A stretch of DNA of 64,000 nt from JACJXW01 sp964418125 (GTDB taxonomy: Bacteria > Bacteroidota > Bacteroidia > Chitinophagales > Saprospiraceae): assembly GCA_964418125.1 (NCBI GenBank), contig CAYQKY010000015.1, positions 23,138 through 87,137 on the forward strand, given 5' to 3'. Shown piece after piece: positions 53,148-60,827 of this stretch; positions within the stretch are counted from its first letter, which is position 1, and every line of letters starts with the position of its first letter. Both the position numbers and the translations under genes were made by a program. The notes under the pieces are model-generated. The model searched no databases, was not told the DNA's origin, and saw nothing but the letters and a program-made list of their open reading frames with translations.

Positions 53148-54359
53148 TCACCGGTCCTCCACCAAAGACTGATACAGATCCCTAACCTGCCGGGCAATGG
53201 CTTTCCAATCGAAGTGTTCCTCCACTCTTTTTCTGCCTTTTCGGGCCATGGACGCCTTTAGTTCCGGGTCGGCGATCACCTGGTTGATCCCATCCGCCAG
53301 GGCTCGGGCGAATTTATCGGGGTCGACGGGTTCAAAAGGGGCCTCTTTTTGTTGTTCCAGGGGGATCAAAAGGCCGGTCTCTCCGTGTACCACGACTTCC
53401 TTGATGCCGCCCACGGCGCTGGCTACCACGGCTGTATGGCAGGCCATGGCCTCAATGTTGATGATGCCGAACGGTTCGTAAATGGACGGGCAGCAGAATA
53501 CATCGGCATGGGAATACAACTGGATCACTTCGTGCTTCTCCAGCATTTTGCTGATCCAGATGACGTTGTCTCTCGTTTTTTTCACTTCCCGGACGCTGTC
53601 CTCCATCTCTTTGGCGATCTCCGGCGTATCGGGGGCGCCGGCGCACAAAACCACCTGCGTACCGGGGTCGATGTACTTAATGGCATTCACCAGGTGGATG
53701 ATGCCTTTTTGCCGGGTGATACGGCCAACGAAGAGCACATAGGGTTTTGAGGGGTCAACCCCATATTCGTCCAATGTGGCGGTTTCTTCCGTGGCGGCGT
53801 ATTGTTGCAGGTCGATACCGTTGTAGATGACCTTTACCTTTTCTTCTTTAACATCGAAAAATTTCAGGACATCCTCCTTCGTCTCCTTGGAAACGGCAAT
53901 GATCGCATCCGCCATTTCAATGGCCGTTTTTTCCACCCAGGAAGAGGCGTCGTACCCTCTGCCCAGTTGCTCTCTTTTCCAGGGCCGCAGCGGCTCCAGG
54001 GAGTGGGTCGTGATGACCAGGGGAATGCCGTAGAACAATTTGGCGATGATGCCCGCAAAGTGGGCGTACCAGGTGTGGCAGTGCACCACATCCGCGTCGA
54101 CCGTATCGACATTCATGTGAAGGCAGGCGCTCAGGGTTTTGAAGACGGCCTTCAGCTTGTCGTCGGCATGGTTAAAGGCCGGGTTGTCAAAGGGGTAGCC
54201 CTTTACGGATAAGCTTCCGGTTGATTCATTCTGGTCGCCAAATGCCCGTACTTCCACTTCCATCAGCTTTGCCAGTTCGGCCGCCAGGTATTCCACGTGG
54301 ACGCCGGCCCCGCCGTAGACGTAGGGGGGGTATTCGCGGGTGTAGAAGAGTGCTTTCAT
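53148..54359 (-). CDS. Glycogen synthase, GT4-type
   Basis: The 403-residue protein has the GT-B fold with the N-terminal GGAGVHVEYLAAELAKL, THSLEPLRPWKREQLGRGY, the nucleotide-binding VLFVGRITRQKGI and the retaining-GT E-x7-E motif in PSIYEPFGIINIEAMA. This matches the actinobacterial/archaeal glycogen synthase group rather than E. coli GlgA. It transfers glucose from a nucleotide sugar to an alpha-glucan. No other glg gene is in the window. Confidence 0.9.
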   Translation of the reverse strand: MKALFYTREYPPYVYGGAGVHVEYLAAELAKLMEVEVRAFGDQNESTGSLSVKGYPFDNPAFNHADDKLKAVFKTLSACLHMNVDTVDADVVHCHTWYAHFAGIIAKLFYGIPLVITTHSLEPLRPWKREQLGRGYDASSWVEKTAIEMADAIIAVSKETKEDVLKFFDVKEEKVKVIYNGIDLQQYAATEETATLDEYGVDPSKPYVLFVGRITRQKGIIHLVNAIKYIDPGTQVVLCAGAPDTPEIAKEMEDSVREVKKTRDNVIWISKMLEKHEVIQLYSHADVFCCPSIYEPFGIINIEAMACHTAVVASAVGGIKEVVVHGETGLLIPLEQQKEAPFEPVDPDKFARALADGINQVIADPELKASMARKGRKRVEEHFDWKAIARQVRDLYQSLVEDR

Positions 54360-54491
54360 ATATTCTGTGAGATATATAGGTGGTTTTATGAGGTGAAAGT
54401 AAGGAAATTTTGTTGGTAATTTTCAATGGTGGAAAGGGAACTCTTCACGTGCAGCAACCTTCAGAAATTCATGCCGCGTAAAATAGCAAAA

Positions 54492-54515
54492 GCCTGCACC
54501 CGAAAGGGAGCAGGC
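54492..54515 (-). terminator. Hairpin downstream of the toxin gene
   Basis: GCCTGC A CCC (54492-54501) and GGG A GCAGGC (54506-54515) around GAAA are followed on the minus strand by TTTTGCTATTTT. It lies 130 bases after the RelE stop. The rest of the 285-base gap to glgA shows nothing else firm. Confidence 0.5.
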
Positions 54516-54644
54516 CGTTGCTTTTATTAGTGATCCCGGCAGGGTCGGAATGGCTACTTTTAAGTGGCTGTTAACCAATATTTTGTGCTTTTTTATTAAT
54601 AATTTTAGAACTAGGGCAGAAAAAACTCTCTAAAACCTCATTTT

Positions 54645-54944
54645 TCACTTCCTGCCTTTCCATCTTTGAGTATCCCGGCTGCCATGCATGATAGCCAGAA
54701 TGAACACATTTTCTTCAACGATCTTGAAGATCAGGTTGTATTTGAACCGCTGGATCACGGCTCTTCTTTTTTCGCCATAAATGGGAGGGAACAGAAAAGG
54801 GTTGTCTTCCAGGAGTTCGACAATTTCGGTGAGATCCGCCAGTAATTCGAAGCCCAGCCCGGTTCTTTGGCCTTCCAGGTATTGGTAAGCCTCATCCAGG
54901 TCTTGTTCCGCTTCGGGCTGGATAATGATATGATACCCTGGCAT
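54645..54944 (-). CDS. RelE/ParE family toxin
   Basis: The 99-residue protein has the RelE/ParE pattern: IIQPEAEQDLDEAYQYLEGQ, FPPIYGEKRRAVIQRFKYNLIFKI and VFILAIMHGSRDTQRWKGR, the usual strand-helix arrangement and C-terminal basic cluster. Such toxins cut ribosome-bound mRNA or act on gyrase. Its start overlaps the antitoxin stop by one base. Confidence 0.92.
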   Translation of the reverse strand: MPGYHIIIQPEAEQDLDEAYQYLEGQRTGLGFELLADLTEIVELLEDNPFLFPPIYGEKRRAVIQRFKYNLIFKIVEENVFILAIMHGSRDTQRWKGRK

Positions 54945-55159
54945 CAGTGCGCCTTATACTTTGAAATAACCTCTCTGGCAGGCTTGCCAATTGACTCTCC
55001 TTTGTCCAGGGCTTGCTCCCTGCGGCCCAACTCTTCCTTCCAGGATTCCGATAGCTGGAAATCGTCTTTCGCCAGTAGCTCTACCATGAAGTGAATAAGC
55101 TCCGCCTGCTCTTCCCGGCTCAGTTTGCTGACTTCCTCTTTTATAGCTTGAATACTCAT
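54944..55159 (-). CDS. Addiction module antitoxin (PF09720-like)
   Basis: The 71-residue protein (ATG 55159; a GTG at 55189 is possible) carries the antitoxin pattern SKLSREEQAELIHFMVELL and the toxin-wrapping tail SWKEELGRREQALDKGESIGKPAREVISKY. It is upstream of and coupled to relE, as usual. A 39-bp direct repeat starts 27 bases upstream. Confidence 0.9.
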   Translation of the reverse strand: MSIQAIKEEVSKLSREEQAELIHFMVELLAKDDFQLSESWKEELGRREQALDKGESIGKPAREVISKYKAH

Positions 55160-55185
55160 ATCAATCAGGTTTAACAATTGATTCG

Positions 55186-55224
55186 GCACATAAAGTAAAC
55201 GGTTTTATTTGGAGAATCGTTTCT
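55186..55224. repeat. 39-bp direct repeat, copy 1
   Basis: GCACATAAAGTAAACGGTT then TTATTTGGAGAATCGTTTCT. Differs from copy 2 (56125-56163) at three positions. Both copies lie just upstream of a minus-strand gene, so they may be duplicated promoter regions. Confidence 0.75.
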
Positions 55225-55258
55225 GGTAAGCTAGTTCTTTCACCTCAGCACAATCAAG

Positions 55259-55441
55259 TCACTTTTGCCATTTCTTCATCATTTCTTTAGCTTCTTTCTG
55301 GCTCATAACTTTGCCTTCTTCCACTTCCTGAAGGCCCGTATTGATCTTTTCCAGGAAGATCAGCCGCTCAAACAGGTCATCCAGGGAGAATTCTTCAGGA
55401 AGGGACCGGATGGTTTCCAATACTTTTTCTTTTACCAGCAT
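55259..55441 (-). CDS. Orphan antitoxin-like protein
   Basis: The 60-residue protein (ATG 55441) has the pattern RSLPEEFSLDDLFERLIFLEKINTGL and EEGKVMSQKEAKEMMKKW, common in antitoxins of Bacteroidota RelE-type modules. No toxin frame follows before copy 1 of the direct repeat, so the toxin has been lost or lies elsewhere. A GTG at 55480 would extend it by 13 residues. Confidence 0.75.
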   Translation of the reverse strand: MLVKEKVLETIRSLPEEFSLDDLFERLIFLEKINTGLQEVEEGKVMSQKEAKEMMKKWQK

Positions 55442-55546
55442 TTCATTCGTTTTATACAAAGATAAAGATTTGTTCGGCACGTGGCAGTTTGGTAATTTCT
55501 TCTTTTATGCCTTGGATTTTCATATGCAGGCCTTCCGTTTGAGCGC

Positions 55547-56104
55547 TTACTGCAAGCCCGCTTCATTAGCGTAAGCTTCATAGCTGGTAGGGGAGAGGTA
55601 GTCGAATTCAGAACCGGTTTTTTGTTCATAGGCCAGCGCTGCTAAGGAGAGCAACGGTTCGAAATCCTCCTCCGGATTGATCTGTGCAGGTGCTTCTAAA
55701 ACCTGCTCATATTTTTCTTTGCCCTGAGCAACGACGGCAGCCCTCACATACAGGAAACCATCTTCGGAAAAGGAACCTTTTGGGTAGGCCGACCGGGCGT
55801 GGGCTTTGGTGTCCAGCAAGTAAAGCTTTTCGGCGAGTATGTCTTCGAAGAGGTAGATGTGGCTGGCAGGGTGCTGAGCGAGGGCTTCAACGGCCGGGGT
55901 CAATACTTCATTTCTGGTTTCCGCATTCCAATCCAGCAAACCGATAATGCTCCAGAAGTTCTCCTCTGTAAATGCAGGAATATCATCCAGGTTGACCACC
56001 TGAATGTCCAGGCGGGTATGGCTGGGATACTTCTCTTTGAGTTCCTTCAAGAACTTTTCGTCGACTTCGGATAAGGGCACGCTGATCTTGGTGGTCATAC
56101 TCAT
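55547..56104 (-). CDS. DUF4240-like protein
   Basis: The 185-residue protein contains TEENFWSIIGLLDWNAETRNE and EALAQHPASHIYLFEDILAEKLYLLDT, the DUF4240 pattern (FW...DW...L...L..L....I..F...L...L.....LW). Family function is unknown; it is seen near toxin genes and in social-competition loci. ATG 56104 (or 56098) is preferred over the GTG inside the direct repeat. Confidence 0.8.
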   Translation of the reverse strand: MSMTTKISVPLSEVDEKFLKELKEKYPSHTRLDIQVVNLDDIPAFTEENFWSIIGLLDWNAETRNEVLTPAVEALAQHPASHIYLFEDILAEKLYLLDTKAHARSAYPKGSFSEDGFLYVRAAVVAQGKEKYEQVLEAPAQINPEEDFEPLLSLAALAYEQKTGSEFDYLSPTSYEAYANEAGLQ

Positions 56105-56124
56105 CTGAGTTGAGTTTCTGTACT

Positions 56125-56163
56125 GCACATAAAGTTAACGGTTTTATTTGGGGATTCGTTTCT
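56125..56163. repeat. 39-bp direct repeat, copy 2
   Basis: GCACATAAAGTTAACGGTT then TTATTTGGGGATTCGTTTCT, 36 of 39 positions equal to copy 1. Together the copies bracket the orphan antitoxin and DUF4240 genes (900 bases). Confidence 0.75.
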
Positions 56164-56507
56164 TATGCAAAGAAAACGAGAAACCTGGAATTGTTCCGGC
56201 CAACAGTGACAGGCCCGTCTTGTACAACAAAAAACTGAAAAAAGCCAAAATCCAAATACTCCATAAACTGGCAAGGGGACATGTTGATGCTCAGTTGAAT
56301 GGTTTTTCTGAGGAAAAAGTGTACAAGATTCACCAACTACTGCCGGAAGGCTTTACTCTTGAAAAAACAGGGAAGTCGTTTTCTATCCGGATAGAAACCT
56401 TCCCTCTTGATCGTTTTTCAGATTTTGAAAGTCAACGTGGAAAGGAAAAGGAAACACTTCAAAAGGCGGAAGAATTGTCATACTGGGTTGAAAGGAATAT
56501 CATTTGA
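56148..56507 (+). CDS. Possible truncated protein without a good start
   Basis: A frame of 119 codons begins only at TTG 56148, inside direct-repeat copy 2, and has no in-frame ATG. From about residue 25 the sequence looks like real protein (YNKKLKKAKIQILHKLARGH, VYKIHQLLPEGFTLEKTGKS). It is the only plus-strand candidate in this region and may be the 3' remnant of a gene cut by the repeat. Unrecognised. Confidence 0.4.
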   Translation: MGIRFLCKENEKPGIVPANSDRPVLYNKKLKKAKIQILHKLARGHVDAQLNGFSEEKVYKIHQLLPEGFTLEKTGKSFSIRIETFPLDRFSDFESQRGKEKETLQKAEELSYWVERNII

Positions 56508-56515
56508 CAACCCGA

Positions 56516-57556
56516 TCAAATATCATCTCCAATTACCTCCATCAACCGCTCCCTAATCTCCCTCCAGCCCATATTCAAATTCACCGTCCTGATCTGTATT
56601 TCATGCCCCTGATAGGAATAAACCAGGTCATAGTCCTTTTCAATAGTAGGATAAAGCAGGATGCCTTTTGCTTTATGTGTTTTTGGATCGTCGCTCCGCT
56701 GCTGAATAAGGTAACTGAACAACTGGTACAAATTGCCGGATTTCACCTTCTCCTTCCCATACCGTTCTGCAAGCGTCTCCCTGTAATACTTGGTGTCAAT
56801 GATAATCTTTTCACGTTGATTTTCCAGTGTAATATCGGTCTGCATGATAGGTAGGTAAAGTTCTGCCTCCGGATCCGTATATCCTAACTGCCATTTGATC
56901 TGCTCCCTCCTTACCTGGTACCTGGATTGTTCGATTCGATAAAAGTTGAAGACGAAAGCCTCGAACAATTGATTCATCTTGCGCTCGTCACGGCGGAAGT
57001 CTGCAAAACGGAATTTTCCCGGCTCTTCAGCCGGTAGCAGGCTTTCATGGATCAACTCGCAAATCTTTATGATGAATCCGTAAAACTGGTTATTGCGATG
57101 CAGGCGAATCCGCCGAAAATGAGCCGATTGTAAATCTATCAGGCTAATACCGGGAAACATAGATACCAGATTGCGAGCCTGCCGACGAAAATCCATATCC
57201 AGGTTTTCAGTGCGCATCAATTTGTGCAGGGTGGAAACCAGGATCTGATTGGTCAGAATATCCGCTGAAAATTCGTCGTACTGGCATACCGCTCGCATCT
57301 GACGCAGCAGGTTTCTTTTGATGCTTGCACTTAGTTCCAGCTTGCCTTTGATCCCTGCCAACTCTTCCGTATGAGGCACATAATTGCGGTCGATACCCCG
57401 CTTCAGCAAAATACGGGTGGCATTGATCAATACTTTAGCCAGCAGGTCTATAAGCTCGGTGTGATCATCAATGGAAACGGTTACCCGTTCTTTCTCCTCC
57501 AGCTTGTTCCAGGCATAACAAAGGAGAAAGTAGATGTTTTTTATTGGGATATTCAT
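56516..57556 (-). CDS. mcrC: McrC-family component of a 5-methylcytosine-type restriction system
   Basis: The 346-residue protein has the McrC N-terminal pattern (NIPIKNIYFLLCYAWNKL) and a PD-(D/E)XK nuclease core: MNQLFEAFVFNFYR, LPIMQTDITLE, KIIIDTKYYRE. It supplies the DNA cleavage of the McrBC complex. Its start overlaps the mcrB stop by one base (TAATG), so the two are coupled. Confidence 0.93.
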   Translation of the reverse strand: MNIPIKNIYFLLCYAWNKLEEKERVTVSIDDHTELIDLLAKVLINATRILLKRGIDRNYVPHTEELAGIKGKLELSASIKRNLLRQMRAVCQYDEFSADILTNQILVSTLHKLMRTENLDMDFRRQARNLVSMFPGISLIDLQSAHFRRIRLHRNNQFYGFIIKICELIHESLLPAEEPGKFRFADFRRDERKMNQLFEAFVFNFYRIEQSRYQVRREQIKWQLGYTDPEAELYLPIMQTDITLENQREKIIIDTKYYRETLAERYGKEKVKSGNLYQLFSYLIQQRSDDPKTHKAKGILLYPTIEKDYDLVYSYQGHEIQIRTVNLNMGWREIRERLMEVIGDDI

Positions 57557-60174
57557 TACTGCAAGGATAAAATGGACAGCATTTCTTTCACCTTATCGGG
57601 ATTATCAAACCAGATCTCCTCCAATAAGGGCTTAATTTCAAAACGCAGTACTTCTCCCAGCCATGCGCTCTCATCTCCGTCTCCATTGAATGAGCAGAAA
57701 TAACTGTGCCCAATCTGGAAACCGTGCCCCAGGTTGGGGTCGGTATGGATAGCATGGTTTACCTTGATAATAGACTGAATGATATGGTTTACCAGTTCTC
57801 CGGAGATGCCCTTCTGGTTGAGGAAACTGCGGAATGGTTCGTCGAACATTGGCTCCAGTTCAATAAAGGCGAAGCGCCTGCGGAGGGCGTAATCTACAAT
57901 GGCCAGAGAGCGGTCAGCTGTGTTCATTGTTCCGATCAGATACAAGTTGGGAGGGACGAAGAATTCCGCATCATCCTCCTCGGCATAGGTGAGCTTGACG
58001 GCAAACCGCTTCTTACGTTTATCAGTTTCGATCAGCATCATCAGTTCCCCAAAGATCTTGCTGAGGTTCCCCCGGTTGATCTCGTCAATGATCAAAAAAT
58101 AAGGCTTCTCCGGATGGGCATGTGCTTGTTGGCAAAAACTGTAAAAAATTCCATTGCGCAATTCAAAGCCGTTCCTACCCGGGCGCAAACCCTGTATGAA
58201 ATCTTCATAGCTATAGGATTGATGGAATTGCACCATCTTTATCTGAGCCTCATTAATCTGGCCCATCAATGCATAGGCCAGCTTGCGGGCAATGAAAGTC
58301 TTGCCTACCCCGGGAGGCCCCTGCAGGATGATGTTTTTCTTTCGCCCCAGTAGGGAAACGATCTGCTTAAATTGCTCTTCCGGAATAAAGGGTTTGTCCG
58401 GGTCTTCAGCATACTTGTATTGCCTGCTTTTCTCACTCTGTTGTTTACGTTCATAGACTATATTCTTGTTGTCGATGATATCCCGTATGATATCAAATTC
58501 CTCCTCGGTAAGTTGGAACAAGCTTCCCTGGTTATTGATGAAGACTTCACATTCCTGCAGGCCGGGATGATTGGCCAATTCATTCCAGGGAACAGGGATA
58601 TCCAACTTTTCCAACAGTTCAAATTCAATGGATTCGGTACCTTCCTCCGTTTCATGCAGGCCTCTGGTTGCCTGCAATATGGCTTTAACTTGCTTTACAG
58701 GGCTACTCTCGTATCCAATGATTAGGTCGCCGGGAGCTATGGTTTCAAAGTATTTATAGATCCGGCGCTTATTTCCTTTTTCATTACGTGAAGTGTAAGC
58801 TTTACGCTCGCCTTCCTGGCAGCCTGAGATGCTCCAGATATGAGGGTTGGCATTTAGCCACCAAAAGCTTTGTTGCTGATTTTCCGACTCCTCAGGTTCT
58901 TCTTCACTTGTCGCCGGTACCAAGGTGTCCTCTACTGCTTTGTAGGGTATTTTATATCGGTCGAATACCGTAGCCAATTCCGGATGCAGGCGAACGTATT
59001 CGTTGAAAAGGAACTCCCAGGCTTTAGTAGGGCTGAAGGTATCCGGCCTAAACAGGACCTTATGGTTCTTTAATGCTCCCGATTTATAGTGATATACCTT
59101 ATCGGTTATCCAGTTTATTTTTCGGCGGTGGCCATATTCCTCATCTTCCTCGAAGTAATAATCTCCATCGATGAGGCCAATGCCCAGGCAGGTGCTTACT
59201 CCTTTGGTGGCAAAAACAACGTCCCCTTTCTGGGCATTTTTAAACAACCACAAATTCCAGGTTTGGTTCGACATACTGTCCGCCGGCAGGCCCGCCCGTT
59301 CATTCATTTCCTGCAAGCTTTGAATATCGGAAACATCACCAAGTTCCAGATGTGAAAAATCAATGGCAGAAACATTCTCTTTCTTAAAAGTTTCCCATTC
59401 TGCTGCCTGGGAGCCGGGAGCAAACTTGAAATAGTTCCTGAGTTGTTGGTTAAGGCTCTGTATTTCTTCCTTTAATCTTCTAAGCGTCTCCAACGTTTCA
59501 GCATAAGAGTCCACTCTTAGAAGCTTATTTGGCGCCGGGTTATTTATCGACCATCCGGCTATCATACCTGCCTTTGGCTCTGCCTCAATCCCTAAAAAAA
59601 ACTGATAGCCCTCCTTGTGAGAATTCTTTACCAAAGGATACAGCGCTATCCAGGCTAGGTCACTTCCAAAATTATTGGGGCCGTAAAAATCTACCGTATG
59701 GCTTGTATAGTCTTTTAGTTCCAAATCGGACAGCAACTGCCGGGCAATCTGTTCCAGATACTGATTGGCTGTTTCCCGAATTTTTTTGTCGTAAATGAAA
59801 GGGTGCAATACGTTCCAGAGCTTCTGCCAACTGGCAAAGATATCCCGCTTACCAATCGCGTAATCCTCTAGTTCCTGCCGCAGTTTTTCGGGATAAGACG
59901 AGAAAAAACTGGCATTCCGTTGTCGAATGTTCTCTTTTGTCACCTCCAGTGTTTCCTCGGTAATGGTGTTTCCGTCCAGTAACTGCCGTGCGGTTTCTGC
60001 CCGAAGCAAATTGACCGGCTGGAATTTACGGTCAGGATCGCCATACTCTTCCCAAATGGGCTGCAGCGCCTCGACCGGTAGTTGGTTGACATCCTGCAAT
60101 AGGATCTCCGGCTCTGAAATATAGCGGGTGTATTTGGCCGCTAGTTGTTGAAGGTATTGAAATTGAGCTTCCAT
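57556..60174 (-). CDS. mcrB: McrB-family AAA+ GTPase with two EVE-like domains
   Basis: The 872-residue protein has an N-terminal helical part (1-290), an EVE/PUA-like segment at about 295-400 (TWNLWLFKNAQKGDVVFATKG, GIGLIDGDYYFEE), a clearer EVE domain at about 435-570 (WWLNANPHIWSISGCQEGE, APGDLIIGYESSPVKQVKAI), and the AAA+ motor at about 605-860: IILQGPPGVGKTFIARKL (Walker A), PYFLIIDEINRGNLSKIFGE (Walker B), GTMNTADRSLAIVDYALRRRF (sensor 1/Arg finger). EVE domains read modified bases and suggest that the target is modified DNA. Confidence 0.92.
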   Translation of the reverse strand: MEAQFQYLQQLAAKYTRYISEPEILLQDVNQLPVEALQPIWEEYGDPDRKFQPVNLLRAETARQLLDGNTITEETLEVTKENIRQRNASFFSSYPEKLRQELEDYAIGKRDIFASWQKLWNVLHPFIYDKKIRETANQYLEQIARQLLSDLELKDYTSHTVDFYGPNNFGSDLAWIALYPLVKNSHKEGYQFFLGIEAEPKAGMIAGWSINNPAPNKLLRVDSYAETLETLRRLKEEIQSLNQQLRNYFKFAPGSQAAEWETFKKENVSAIDFSHLELGDVSDIQSLQEMNERAGLPADSMSNQTWNLWLFKNAQKGDVVFATKGVSTCLGIGLIDGDYYFEEDEEYGHRRKINWITDKVYHYKSGALKNHKVLFRPDTFSPTKAWEFLFNEYVRLHPELATVFDRYKIPYKAVEDTLVPATSEEEPEESENQQQSFWWLNANPHIWSISGCQEGERKAYTSRNEKGNKRRIYKYFETIAPGDLIIGYESSPVKQVKAILQATRGLHETEEGTESIEFELLEKLDIPVPWNELANHPGLQECEVFINNQGSLFQLTEEEFDIIRDIIDNKNIVYERKQQSEKSRQYKYAEDPDKPFIPEEQFKQIVSLLGRKKNIILQGPPGVGKTFIARKLAYALMGQINEAQIKMVQFHQSYSYEDFIQGLRPGRNGFELRNGIFYSFCQQAHAHPEKPYFLIIDEINRGNLSKIFGELMMLIETDKRKKRFAVKLTYAEEDDAEFFVPPNLYLIGTMNTADRSLAIVDYALRRRFAFIELEPMFDEPFRSFLNQKGISGELVNHIIQSIIKVNHAIHTDPNLGHGFQIGHSYFCSFNGDGDESAWLGEVLRFEIKPLLEEIWFDNPDKVKEMLSILSLQ

Positions 60175-60281
60175 TTTTGCGATTGCTAAAAGAAATATGA
60201 GATATACATAATTAAAGCTACTATGGATGGGGCTATGCCCAGATAAAAACTAATCTGCCTTAGAACAGATAGTTTTCTATT

Positions 60282-60779
60282 CTACACCAAAAACCGCATC
60301 TTCCTCAATTTTTTCTGCGCCAACTCTCCTTCTTCAATTCGCCGGATCACCTCCCGGCCTGCTTGTTCAAAATCTACAAAAAAGTCCTCCGATACCAAAA
60401 TCAACCTCTTGTTGCCGCGCTGATGCCCAAAGCCCAGATGTCCCTCCGGAAAACGGTGCAGTTCCGCCCGTTGGATTAGCTCTAGGTTGTTTTGGGGAAG
60501 AACAACATGCAATAATCCACAGCGCAAGTTGGTGTACAGGTCAAAAGGATCGCCTTTTTTATTGAAGGGTTGATAGACGGCTGGGAAAAGCTGCTGTACG
60601 GCTCTACGAAAACGATTGGCGCTCTTTCCTTGCTGATGGAATGGATGATCATCCAGGCAGGCGCCAAGGAGCTCGATACCCTGGGCGGTCAAACCAAAAG
60701 CCAGGTAGTGTCCACCATTTCGGACAATTTCGCCAATGCCGGAGAGTATCGGGCCCTGAAGGAATTCGGGTAAAGTCAT
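60282..60779 (-). CDS. Small protein with HEPN-like R-x4-H motif
   Basis: The 165-residue protein is helical in outline: GGHYLAFGLTAQGIELLGACLDD, then FRRAVQQLFPAVYQPFN and DLYTNLRCGLLHVVLP, whose RCGLLH is an R-x4-H as in HEPN ribonucleases. The C-terminal half is mixed. I do not recognise a named family. It lies between mcrB (107 bases on) and the TIR gene (48 bases before), all on the minus strand. An RNase role is inference from one motif and the context. Confidence 0.65.
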   Translation of the reverse strand: MTLPEFLQGPILSGIGEIVRNGGHYLAFGLTAQGIELLGACLDDHPFHQQGKSANRFRRAVQQLFPAVYQPFNKKGDPFDLYTNLRCGLLHVVLPQNNLELIQRAELHRFPEGHLGFGHQRGNKRLILVSEDFFVDFEQAGREVIRRIEEGELAQKKLRKMRFLV

Positions 60780-60827
60780 CTTCTAACATCTTTTAAAGGT
60801 GGTTTCTCCATTAAAATAATGGGTTTC

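Noticed and set aside
54529..54565. tRNA-like T-arm sequence on the minus strand (CCCTGCCGGGATCACT)
   Set aside because: Only the 3' end resembles a tRNA; no acceptor stem partner, D-arm or anticodon arm could be found. At most a chance match or old integration scar.
54492..54620. SRP or other known small RNA in the gap downstream of relE
   Set aside because: The conserved GGTCCGGAAGGAAGCAGCC-type loop of SRP RNA is absent; only a simple hairpin is present.
55186..56163. Integron-type attC sites around toxin-antitoxin genes
   Set aside because: The 39-bp copies are direct repeats without the folded R'/R'' core boxes, and no integrase gene is present.
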